Source: Anisakis pegreffii
Taxonomy: Eukaryota; Nematoda; Chromadorea; Rhabditida; Anisakidae
DNA length: 64,000 nucleotides
Assembly (NCBI GenBank): GCA_035041965.1
Contig: JAPYMA010000661.1
Coordinates: forward strand, 29,208 to 93,207
Direction: 5' to 3'
Translations under genes and position numbers: made by a program
The notes under the pieces: generated by a model
Seen by the model: only the letters and a program-made list of their open reading frames with translations
What the model was told of the DNA's origin: nothing
The model's database searches: none
Shown: positions 28,601 through 39,599 of the stretch, piece by piece
Layout: every line of letters starts with the position of its first letter
Numbering within the stretch: the stretch's first letter is position 1

Positions 28601-31600
28601 TAATATATGATACCAGATGAGTGTAATATCAAAATCATGCAAAATGCCTTGCTTTATCGAGCCCGAAATTCCGGTATCTCGGAACTGATGGATGCGGTTT
28701 ATATTACCGGTGAAGACGGAGCCGAGATAGCGATTTATCTACACAATCCAACAACAATAATAACATTCATAATGACATTTCTTCACGAAACCCGGAGTTT
28801 GTCAGAACGTAAATTTTGGGATCGTGGGATTCAAATGTAGAGATCGCGGGATTCAAATGTAGAGATCACGGGATTCCATGTGAATGATTCTACCGAAAAT
28901 CATGGGAAAGGTTGAACTGAAACTGCGGTAGTTAGTCGCATTCTTGTTGCAAATCACAAGTTTGTCAATCACTGCTGAAGTAGTTGCTCATAAGTTCAAG
29001 TTCGAATGTAGAAATTCCGTTTCCGAATAAATCATTTCAGGAGCAGGTCTCAGTTTCGTTCAAGCGCAAGGTATGACATCAGATGCAACGAACTTTCTGA
29101 GTAGGATATTCACGGTTGCTGGAGAGTCGTTGGAAATGGTCAGTGCTTGCAACCGCCTTCTTATCAAAGCTCAAAGAAAACTGTGCAGAAAAACGCGACT
29201 TCGTGCAACAATAACCTCATTTATTCAGTGACGTTTTGTGCAAAGAAAAACTTGTTATTTTTTAGTCATACTTTCAATAAAATTCACTGCACACAATTCG
29301 CAACAAAATGAAGCCATCACTGTATATTTATCCAATTTTTGTCCTAGCCAGTTGATTTGAATTTAGGAACATAAGAATTGCCAACAACATCTCATCATGC
29401 AGTCTCGTATGCTCACATCTGATCGAGTGTTCTTTACTAGATATCGATGACAACATCGTTCAGAGAAGCGTATTCCAGTTATGAATGCGGAACGGCGAGT
29501 CAGCGCCGCATTTGCATGCAGATTTGCCTTGGTACTGTCCAGCTGAAGAGTGATGCATTCGCTCGGAATGCATATCTGCGTTCATTCTTCTTCCCATCTC
29601 TCTACAGCATGATTGATATGAATCATTCTGCGTCGAATTTTTATCAGGTCTTTTGAGTATCAATTTATTCGCATTCCTTATACTGATGAGTGGACTCCAT
29701 AGAAACTTTTTAAAAGTAATGCTCTATTTGACTATCATAATTAAAATGAGAATTTGGATTATTGCGCTCGAAAATTCAATCCTCAAAAAACATCTCATCA
29801 CTGTTTTTGGTTTCATTTGAAGGTTAAATTTGCCAATCCAATCAGCGGATCATTCATAACACTGAACGGCGAAGCTTCTTTCCGTATTTTGATCCCACTA
29901 AAGAACTTCGTTCTCTATCAATACTATGCGGTATATCTCTCAGTTATTTACATCACATGTTAATGCGAAATTTTGGTTTCAACCTGAATCACATTCTTTT
30001 AATCATATCTTGTGTCAGTACTTCCATAATAGTATATATGCATACTTTTGGAAAGAGTTGAAAAGGCTGTAGTCTGCCGTTTCGTTCGGAATGATAAATA
30101 TGAAGAGGCAGTATCATTTATTGACACTTCAAATCAGTACGGCTCGATTGAAATTTGAATTTTGTGCTGAACTGAATCGAAATGTTGAAATTTGATTTGG
30201 ATGACAAGAAACTTTTTGTTTCATCACTTATCGTTAGGAAAAACCGGTTGATTGATCAGATAACATATTTATTAAAATTTTTTAGCCAGTTGCATGAAAA
30301 ATTTCTTGAGCATACCCCTCCGCGAAACATTTTTTTTTCGAGAATCTGTGAAGCATATTGATGTAATCCATTTTCTTTCGAAGTTAATAACGGTTAAACA
30401 CAATGAATTAACTGATTAAAGTGAACTTTTCGCAGTGCTTTGTACAAACTCATGGAATGTGGAGTGGAACAAACTGTGAGTCATCGGATGTAAAATGGAT
30501 TTTAAACAGCACTTACGCCGTTGAATGCACTTGCACAAGATCTGGATACATCAGGTGCGTATGCTATGACTGACTTGAGATTTTCATAAGTTCACGTTTT
30601 GTTGGTAGAATGCTCTCAGTTTCCTGAATCTATAAATTTGTCGTAATTAGAAATTGATTTGCTGACCTCATGCTTGTGCAATTGATCTGTCTGCTCATTA
30701 CGTTACCGTCGACTCTATTCAAAAAGCAATGAGCAAAATGTTCAGCTTTTGCTGCATTTTGCTTGAGTTTTGAATTCAGTTTTACAAATGAAACGTTTCC
30801 AATTATTCGTCTGCGAATGCGCTTATCGGGACCTGGTTACACTCTGATGCAATTTGTCTTTCGTCTCTCACATCCATCGGCATTTCCCATTATTTTTCAG
30901 CGTTTTCGTCGTCAGTCCGCCTACACCTCCTCCATATCCGCCATACAATGATGTTCTGTTAACATTCAAATTGGTCAGTTTTACCGCCACACCATTCCAT
31001 CTGCATTTATCCGAAGTGGAGATTGGGTATTTGATGTGCATATATTTTACAGTCTTCAAATCCGACATGCAATAAAGCAGCGATATCAACATTCATTTCG
31101 CAAATTAGCGTTGCATCAGGTGTTAGCAGTAGACGGTTCGTGAATATGAGATGTGTAAACGATGGTGATCCCCTGATAATTATCACTCTTCGCTCACCTT
31201 TTCAACCAAATCAACGCGACAATAGTTATGTATGTGTGCTATCACCTTTATCTGTCTGTGCCACATTTTTGACACAGCTCAGTATTCCCTTCATAAATAC
31301 TGCACACCCAGATAAGCTGACTCTACTGGAAAGTTCCATTCTTCTTACCTAAGCTCACTGAAGCGATTTGAAGCCGTCGTTCAGAACACTTCTGTCCTTA
31401 AAGTTTGCTAGAATCGGAATCAAATGCTGGTCAGTTGTTATTTTACTGCAGGCAGTGCAAGCGATCAAGCGAGCGATAAATGTCAGTGAGCGCGGCTCAC
31501 CGGTCTTTACATCATTCCATGTTGTCTTCGTGAATGCAACCACCATTCGCAGAGGTAATTTCATGATAATCCATTTTAACGCCTTGTATAAAATTGTAAT

Positions 31601-33202
31601 CAGCTGTCATGTTGTTAATTCAATTTACAAGCAAGCTCAGCATCACAAGAGGATATAAACTGGTCTATTTTAAATATGATGGTCAAAAATAATCCCATGA
31701 ATTGTTTTATATGTTAATTGCTTAGTTCCGGAATATGTAATATACTGATCGCTTTTGATCTAATCGGTTGCATCATTTGAAATCGTTATTTATTTTCGAT
31801 CCCGAAAGATTACTGGTTTACTGCTGTTGATTGGTCTAAACAGCTTCTCTGAATGATCACTAAACTAATGTTCCTTAGATCAACGGGAGTCTATTTTTGA
31901 GTTCCTTTAGAGTTCCTATTCCTAGAAGTCATTGGGCAATAAGAAAGAGGAGTCCTGCACCTCTATGCTCGCTAAATCAGTGATCAAAGTTAGACTTTCA
32001 TGAGGCCAAGTGATTCCCCACGTTAATATTGTTAGTTGCGTAGAAAGAAGGATGTCAGGGAAGGAAGAATGTGATACTTGTGATGTTGGTGGAGGCACAA
32101 AGCCATGAATTGGTGATGAGTTGTAATTGCCGATCAAATAAATTGCTTTAAGATGGGTACATTATATGTCAGATTGGTTGTCTTCTATGGAAACTTGCCT
32201 GATTAGAGTTTGACTCGTGACAAAATTGATTCTGTTATGAGCTTTATTAAAGAATCCATCAAGCAATCTCGCTGAGAATGTGAATAGATGGAAAGAAACA
32301 CTGGTATGTTTCAGTTCTGGACGGTGATGGATACGCCCGTCGAATGCGACTGCTAATAAATCGTTCGTACAACAGTGCGATTGGGAATGATTCTGTTAGC
32401 TTAATGACAAGATGGTTACAATCAATCGCAACATCAACGCGTATCAGTATTTATCGCTTCAAAAATCCCCAACTCATTGTCGGTAAACATTTCATGATCA
32501 TCGTAGATCAAAATCAAAATTACGTTAACTGCTCAAGTGATGATCCCAAACCCAATCTGCTCTTTGCACACCAAAATACGTTCGTCGCTCATCCACATAA
32601 ATATAAACGAATAACTTCCTTTCCAAGACGAATCTATTGAGCAAGAACATTACTACGAATTTACTTTACTGAGTCTTTTGCAAAGGTATGGCATTCAATT
32701 TCACGATCACAGTACCATTCGATGGTGAAATAAACCCGTTGAGTGCTGAGGAAATTGCGCAAATTATAATAGAAGAAACACAGTACGGTGAGTTGGACTT
32801 AGAAGATCGTCAAGGTAACGCACTACCTGTTAAGCCCGCTACAATTGCCGACGTCACTAAACTAATCCCGATAGAAGGTTATTCTCTGTTCATTTTGTTT
32901 TCGAATTGTGATTCAGTCCTTTGGATGACTTCGTTTCAATGAAGCATCGTTCTCGATGAATTGTTTCACCAAAACAACTTGCATGCATTGGATGATTAAT
33001 ACATCGTGACGTTAATCACTCTGTGTATCCATCTTCAGAATCGAATGCGCTCGTCATTGCGATAGCAGTTGTTGTCAGCACATTTTTTCTCGCCTCGTCG
33101 ACGATCATTTCGTTTTTGGTGATTCTGAAAATCCGAACTGAGCGACTTCTGGAGTTAAAGGAACGAATAATGGAACAAGCACGGTTTGTTCCTCATGACT
33201 GA
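16607..33202 (+). CDS. REJ/polycystin-type ectodomain protein with one transmembrane helix, 33 exons
   Basis: Exons: 16607-16751, 16882-16964, 17507-17684, 18613-18742, 19554-19588, 19706-19736, 19912-20036, 20375-20460, 20804-20933, 21038-21108, 21437-21661, 22190-22357, 22623-22766, 23069-23169, 23236-23444, 23571-23692, 23808-23960, 24243-24355, 24452-24534, 25102-25284, 25543-25666, 26063-26258, 26562-26700, 29041-29138, 29441-29647, 29823-29930, 30436-30554, 30901-30973, 31053-31229, 31452-31554, 32315-32482, 32686-32877, 33039-33202. All phases match; 4,383 bp gives 1,460 residues. A signal peptide (MLLVIVLISYI) is followed, at about 250-990, by repeats typical of the REJ (receptor for egg jelly) region of polycystin-1 relatives: GRAVSFKWITPD, FQ/YIWRVNG, YVQHHWSCLN, WTGLAPGALYCLIFEASNPA, DLPLSYSFGLRIH. 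A Cys-Trp-Cys-Cys-x-Cys stretch at about 1130-1165 looks like a GPS motif. One TM helix (about 1410-1436) precedes a 24-residue charged tail. No PLAT or channel domain follows. Exact function is unknown; a cell-surface receptor or adhesion role is inferred. Confidence 0.8.
21948..22115. repeat. GC-rich GGGGTCCCC / TCCCCGAATCC repeat in an intron
   Basis: A GC-rich island in otherwise A/T-rich intron DNA (between exons 11 and 12 of the REJ gene). It has repeated CCCCGTCCCCG, CCCCGAATCC and GGGGTCCCCG units, many self-complementary. It looks like a dispersed repeat insertion with no long coding frame. Confidence 0.7.
26805..28890 (-). mobile_element. Decayed hAT-like DNA transposon in intron 23 of the REJ gene
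   Basis: The minus strand holds several broken frames in transposase order. A basic segment lies at 28292-28513. At 28026-28235 is NDKLPQFIGETFGKSLNF followed by VSGCKTR. At 27792-27995 is FRRNIDLFKTDETLEFSINA followed by VNDLLHALLVRINECR. The last is similar to the hAT pattern of RRD-x-L-x-x-AD-x-T-x-x-F followed by LLxALxxRIxERR. The frames are separated by stops and shifts, and no C-terminal dimerisation block is seen, so the copy is dead. Both ends carry AATCCCG / CGGGATT motifs in opposite orientation (about 26812-26865 and 28815-28880), which may mark termini. Boundaries are approximate. Superfamily assignment is from pattern memory only. Confidence 0.45.
28818..28880 (+). repeat. Short 22-bp tandem repeat at the right edge of the transposon relic
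   Basis: The unit GCGGGATTCAAATGTAGAGATC is present about two and a half times with single-base changes. It may be a subterminal repeat of the adjacent element. Confidence 0.6.
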
Positions 33203-35850
33203 TGAGATGTTATTAATCATTAGCTCAGGCGCAGACTGAAGTGATTCGCTGACTCTGAGTAAATCAAAGTGAAATGATTTGCTTTACGATCCATTTACAT
33301 GTGATATGATCATTACATGATCAAATTGAGTAATTCTCTGGCAAGCAAAGATGGAATCTGAAAGTGGAGCGTTATGCAGACAAATCCTCTCTCATGATTG
33401 TTTGCATGCAAAACTCACCTGCACCACAAGGGAAGTCATCTTTCTAAGGATTCATAAGCGGGTTACGATTCACCTTGTGAATACGCAAAATGTGACTTGC
33501 TAATTTCTCAAAGTCTTGAGTTCTTCAGTTCCAATAAGTTGAAATTTGCAATGATTTCTATCATCTTTCAAGGAATATCATAATGATGTCGGAATATAAC
33601 TCAAGAAATGGTGTTCGTTTCAACGACGATTTCGACCACTCAATTTCTCGTCACGGTTAATGAATTGTTTGTAACTTTCATCGAAACCACCAACTTTATG
33701 CACAAGTCCAGTGATGTATCACGTCGGCTTGTATCGATAAATTTTCTTGTACCCAATGCAATCTCAAAAAATAAAATTTTTCAAATGGTAACCTTTGATT
33801 TCCACTATGTTTTCCCGAATTTACACCGAAATTTTCGGCGCCCTCCTGTGCAAAATGCTCAGTGACCTTGGAACCTCCACATTAGGGATTCAATTAGCCG
33901 AACAAACACATAACCCACATGATTTTAGGGTGATTTAATTTTGACCTTGATTATACATAACATTTCCTCCATTAATCAGAAATATTTTCTCCTCATCACA
34001 TCATTTAACACATTTTCCGCCCAGCAACTCTCATTTCATAATCCATTCCGATCTGTAAACACATTTGCTATTCTTACTGAAGCCTATGAATCTCACATAT
34101 TTTGATGCGCTTATGCTAATGAGTTGCCCACAATTGCAAATGGAACATAATTCAGCTGAATTTTTGAGCATTCAGGTCATAGTAATGTAATTATTGTGTA
34201 TTGGTTGATTACAGGTCGTAGAGCGGCGCATCTGACGTCTTATCATCGATGAAAAAGAGATGACGAACTTATGCTCTGTTGGTATATACTCATTAACGTT
34301 GTATTATCAGTACTTGATGAAATGCTCAAATATATTGGTCAGATTTAACTGAGCAGATAGGTGAATGTTTTTCTTTGACCAGCAGATGTAGCCACTCATA
34401 TAATTTTGATAATATTTATTGCATCTTTTATAAGTAGAGTAAACTTCAGTTTATTGAATGAATTTATTGAATTGTTTGAGCATCTTTCGGAATTTCTAGA
34501 TTTCATAACGTCATAACTAAAGACGTCGTATTCCGGTTATTGATTGATTTAATTTTAAGATATCTCTAATTTAACGGCTGACTAAATCCGGTATGTTTCA
34601 GGTAGTTGCTGCTTTTCAAAATTCTGAAATGATGAGTACATATTCTCCTAAAGAATGATATAGCGTGCAATGAAACAGCTGAACTTCATTCCGATAACTT
34701 TGAAATCTATAAATATGCCTGAAATGATTATGAAATAAATATGTTTATTGTGCCGTGTCAACTAACACTGCAGTGAATTTACTCTCTTTTCCACTGACGA
34801 CCCCCTTTCGACGAATTCACCAATACATTCGTCATATTCATCCATTTCCAATCAGATCAATAACCATCTATCTAACACCATGCTGAACAGATCCTTCTTC
34901 ACACTGTATAGTCGGCTGATTCAGATTTCCCTATTTTTGTTGTTTTATTTCCCCGTTCGCCGCTATCACGATGTATTGTCACTGAAAGTATCCTTAACTG
35001 AGTCTATTGTTTACTGATAGCGTTTAAAGTATAACGTTTAATTTACCGATAATGCCCTCGTTTCGAAGGCGAGTTACCTGTTGAAGGCACGTGCCAATAA
35101 AATACCTAAATCATATTAATTCGTATCTGACGTGTAGCTTCCGAGGAAATATTTTTCGTGAACGTTTATGACTGTCTGTCGCCTTGAATGGAATATAAAT
35201 TCAATAATTCCGGATATTATTTTGAACATTCTTTATTATTAGTTGGAGACATATATTTATGGTGAGAGAATGAACTTGGGAATCCAAATGAATCATTCAA
35301 GAAAACAATCGGATGTCGAGGGTAGTTGAAGAGTCAAGATCTTCGCCTGTGATTCACTAGTTTCCTCTTTCGCAAACAGATGAACTTGATCGATAATTAT
35401 TTAATCGTATTTCTACTGCTTCATACTTTACCATACTTTATGTATTTATGAAATTATCTCATTTTGACATGAGTACAAATTTTGAGTAGTAAAAAATGGC
35501 ACTTGCGCACGAGACCGGTTTTTCGATCAAATGAAGATCTTGTGATGGAAATTTAATGAATTAAATGAATTTCATGTATTGAATTCCATTAACTCTCCTC
35601 ATTGATTTATTGCGCGTGCTCCATGATCCTCTTTGTTTTCGTTCCTAGTCAGCAATTCTTCTCAATTTCGTAGTCACCTTTTCGAGGAATTCTTTCAATT
35701 ACGAATAGAAACTGAAATTTCAATATTCAATTCCTCACTAGGTGCTAAGGTTACGTAGAATACCGTTGACATGTCTTGAGTTCAGAATCAAGCAACTCCG
35801 CTTCGGGAAGGTTGGGACTTGTTCACATTAATTAATTCATTCAAAAAGCA
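33203..35850. other. Intergenic, nothing recognised
   Basis: The plus-strand open frame at 33608-33865 has no recognisable motif or splice context. The rest is A/T-rich with no repeats of note. Confidence 0.35.
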
Positions 35851-35917
35851 GTCGAGTTACTAACCGAGAAAAGTCAGTGGAAGGGATTCAAAGCCTTCTG
35901 CTTTGATGATGGTGAAG

Positions 35918-36370
35918 TTATCGGTAGATACTGAGGAGCGGGAAGATTTTGTGGAATCGTTCGTTACTCTTTAGTCTGTTCCCTGGACGGAGTGATTTAT
36001 TTTTGAATGCTTCATTGGATACTAGGACAGCTATCTGGTTCCATGTTGAATGCACCACCCCTTTGTCATCGATCATTCCAACTGCACGATCTTTCAGTTC
36101 CACAACCGATCGCAAGATGTTTAGCGACTTGTTAGAAAATATTGTGTGTTTGATTTTCGTCTAGTCATTACATAGCGATTTTTTGAGACGAAAAAAGAAC
36201 AAGATTTCATTCGGATATCCAATCAGTCGTATTTGTTTGTCTTGTTTCTCCGAATTCACCGCATCCAAATTTTGTTGTCTGCAAACGATGAAGAAATCGT
36301 TTGTTAAAACATTGAGTGTCATCACTTTCAATGCGTACTATCATCATGGCAATGTGAAACAATTGCAGAA
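35918..36370 (-). pseudogene. Unrecognised coding-like stretch interrupted by one stop
   Basis: One minus-strand frame reads through about 150 codons. An upstream part (RQQNLDAVNSEKQDKQIRLI) ends at a single TAG near 36162, and the same frame then continues (RSVVELKDRAVGMIDDKGVV, SNEAFKNKSLRP) to a stop at 35918. The charged, compositionally balanced peptide and the single interruption suggest a decayed gene or transposon fragment. A short cassette intron around the TAG did not give matching phases. The opposite strand is also open, so chance cannot be excluded. No function is proposed. Confidence 0.3.
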
Positions 36371-36824
36371 TTCAGTTCATTTATTTTCCCGAGGAAAATC
36401 CTGAAGCTTTTTTCCACTTAATATTTTATTTCTATTGTCTATTAATTTCGAATTTATTCGATGTAGCCTTGAATAATGACTGTTTGAGCGAGATGAGATA
36501 GCCGAGTGCAGCACTATTCAATCACTGGCTATCCATCTGAGTAAATTAGTTTTTCAACGGTATTCAGTAAGAAACAAACATTACTAACATAGACATTTCA
36601 GGCAGCAATATTATAGTGGACGTCGTCGCTTCAAAGCGCTATTCGTCGATAATTTGTTTGATCGTTGCGAAACACCAGTTTTAGCGCTTCGAACCAGCAT
36701 CAAATTCACACTGTTTTTTTAAAAATATTTTTCCATCATTTGACTGACTACCTCTGCTCATAAGGCGATCAACAGTTGTTCAATGTTTTCTGTGAAAGTT
36801 ATATCAAGGCAGCTGCAATGAGCT

Positions 36825-39235
36825 ATGTCTGAAATGAGTGCATTCTGTCGGTATCATTCATATCTTGTTCTGATTATCATTCTCAACGATGTATCCGCAC
36901 TGGACAGAAATATCATGACAAGGAGACATGCAAAACGTCAAGGTCTCTTTTCATTCATTGCAGTTTATTACCCACATTTTGATTACGTGACAACCATAGT
37001 GATGTCAACGAATTATTCTTCTTCCCGTGCAAGTTTCCATAAAATTCGATTGTTCTTCACATCATAAGTTAATTGCTATCTGTTAGGTATTTGTGAACCT
37101 CGTTGCCCCATGATTCGGTGATTCCTCGACAGAAATTCTCCGATAACGATTACCGCCAAAATTATTGCTTCCAACGGTTCTTGTTTATAATCAGGTTATC
37201 ATGGTTGATATGATATGTTATTTCAGTAACACTTGATGATATCATTGAGAGTGCCCTCAATTTTGTTCGTCCTATAATTGACACTTCACAACCACTTCAG
37301 AATGACGCTACCATAGCTAAACAGGTATTTGCGGTGGTATCAAGATTCTCTTATTAAGTATTTTGCGCCTTTAACAATACTTAGTATACGAAATATTTTT
37401 TGGTTGGAGAACTAGCGAATGTGGTCAGCAGCGAGCGCGGATTTCATTTTGACAGCCAGACATAAAGTTACTTGATTCTTTTGAGGCACAGATGAGTGAC
37501 CTTTTAATCACAAACGGATTATGGCAGTCTTCAAGCACATCACTTTGAAAGCAGCTTTTCGAAATTAATCAGCAGACAACTTTATTGTGCTGTCAAAATT
37601 AATTGTCACTAAAATTTTCAATTTTTTCTTCGTTTAAATCAGCGTCACAATTTCTGTTGGTCGTTTTCAAGAAAGTCGATATTGAAGGCATCATCGCGTC
37701 AGCTCGGAACAAGAGATGGTGAGATCCTTGGTGCACCAAAGTACAACTCTCTTGATGAAGTACCAATATGTAAAGGTAATTCAAAAATATGCAAATTCGT
37801 CTCATGTACCGCACATAACTTCAAAAGTGATCAGTCATTCGCTAATATCAACCTCGCGGCACAGGTTCTCGCTGATAAAAAGTTACGCCAAGCAATCAGC
37901 AGGTAAAGTTTCCTTCTGATTATTATTTCATTATTTATTTCGGATTCCAACCGAGCGAAATTTCGCTCGGACCCCATCACCACTACACATTAGTGATGGG
38001 ATCCAACCGACAGTCAGTCGGAAAAATCCAACAATTTCGGTCAGAATTTCGACTGTCGGAACGCCGAAATGCCAGCTTGGTCGGAAGCAACATCTTAAAA
38101 ACGCTCTGCACAATAGCATAATATCGTTGATATTGAATGCAATTACTACTCGTCTTTAGGGATCCGGATGCATTAGAAACTGTTTGTCACGAACAGGGTC
38201 TGGGCACCTCTCAATGCAGATTATTTCAGAAAGGCTTTCAACTCGTTGATAGGTTTGTTGTTCAGTAACATTTCTGAATGTATTTCAAACACAATTGATT
38301 CGTTCGGAATCTTCAAGCAGTATAAAATCATCAGGAAAACCCTGAAGTTTTTTATCCGTAACAGAAAAATTATTCAATTCTCCTCTAAACTGTTGCTAAC
38401 CTTTACAAGCTTAAAGACTCTCTTTATTGTTGCAAAACTTTCACGTAAATATAACCTAATAATTAATTTTCCATCTCTGCCGAAAATCAGTTTGCATCAT
38501 CATCTTTGAATCAGCACCAAATTTATCAACTTATCCTACTCAGTTTACAGGTTCATAACCAGCATTGAACCTGCCGAAAATTTATCGAAGAAAACTGAGC
38601 AATTCATGCCAAAAGAAGATGACTTTTATATGGACGATTCGGACGCTCCTCCCATCCCTATCCGGCCAAGCACTGCTTCAGCATCCAAAACGATCCTTGC
38701 AGATGATCCACCGGCGCGTGGCTCTCGCACTTGGTCATCTCATCCACAACCTGTAGTGCCCGTCGACGATCAACCGATGCTCGCCACTCTCCCCACCTTC
38801 CCTCCACTTCTATTCACGTTACCCACATTTCCTCCCATACCAACTCTACCTCCCATCACACCGTTGCACAACAAAGATCCTCTGTCACCATTCCCTGTAT
38901 TCAATTTCAATAACCAATTCTTCAAGCATTTACCGTTCCTCGATCCAGCCAAACAACTCTCATCAAAATTGGTACGATTACAGAGATCAGTTGATCATAT
39001 GGAAGATTCACTGCAATACGATAATCCATATGACGAATTAAGTCGGCGCAAGCGTGATGACTCAGATTATTATAGTGATCTGGAAAGTGGACCATCAGAA
39101 GAAACTCAAAAGAGGGATGAAATAACGGAAAACATCCATTCTAACTTACCGCTGGAAGATGAGCGAATAAAACCAGTCGGTAAATCGAAGAAAGCTAATG
39201 GCGATCACATGGATTGTTTCCAGTTTCTACAATGA
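36825..39235 (+). CDS. Secreted protein with C-x3-SC module and Pro-rich/acidic tail (family member 1)
   Basis: Exons 36825-36942, 37227-37324, 37703-37902, 38160-38252, 38551-39235; 1,194 bp, 397 residues, all phases matched. A hydrophobic N-terminus (YLVLIIILNDVSA) suggests a signal peptide. The next part is helical (LDDIIESALNFVRPIID). A Cys-containing module follows (PICKGNSKICKFVSC, later AAQVLADKKLRQAI, VCHEQGLGTSQC). The last exon codes for acidic DDFYMDDSDAPP, then Pro/Thr-rich LPTFPP repeats, then a charged tail with basic cleavage-like sites (RRKRDDSDYY, TQKR). The exon 3 start is uncertain: an alternative acceptor at 37689 adds five residues in frame. It is not a family I can name. 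It shares a module with the gene at 41720-48167 and is likely a paralogue. Confidence 0.7.
37935..38095. repeat. Palindromic TCGGTCGGA-type dispersed repeat (intron copy 1)
   Basis: It holds several nested palindromes: CCGAGCGAAATTTCGCTCGG, GTGATGGGATCC against GGACCCCATCAC, and CCGACAGTCAGTCGG followed by AAAAATCCAACAATTTCGGT. The last block recurs near 52930 in the mannosidase gene. Non-coding. Confidence 0.7.
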
Positions 39236-39592
39236 CTTTAAGAAGAGAATCGGTAGCTTGTACAATCAATCGTTTCGTGTGAATATGATTCATGATGGAA
39301 TGAGTCGTGTTCGTGACAGCATTTGTAAAGCAGTGATTTGAAATATGTTCACATTCAGTTGATTAATCGCATTTTGATCAAAAGATCGCAAAAAATCGAT
39401 TCTTTCAAGAACTCCGAATTAAATTGCAAGTTTTGCGTTATCAGGGTACTTCAATTCGTCTGATATAAAAGCTTGTGGATCAAAGAGTTGTGCCAATTTG
39501 TGGGCATTCGAATGCAAGAAGCGGGTTTTGTGTTTAATACTTGGACATATGTTCATATTTCTCATGTTTAACACTTTGACAATTATGTTTAT

Positions 39593-39598
39593 AATAAA
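39593..39598 (+). terminator. AATAAA polyadenylation signal for the secreted-protein gene
   Basis: The first clean AATAAA downstream of the stop at 39235, about 360 bases away. The long 3'UTR makes this plausible but unproven. Confidence 0.45.
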
Positions 39599-39599
39599 G

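Noticed and set aside
28607..28840. Plus-strand frame MIPDECNIK... as an exon of the REJ gene
   Set aside because: It would break the matched phase between exons 23 (26700) and 24 (29041) and lies within the transposon relic region.
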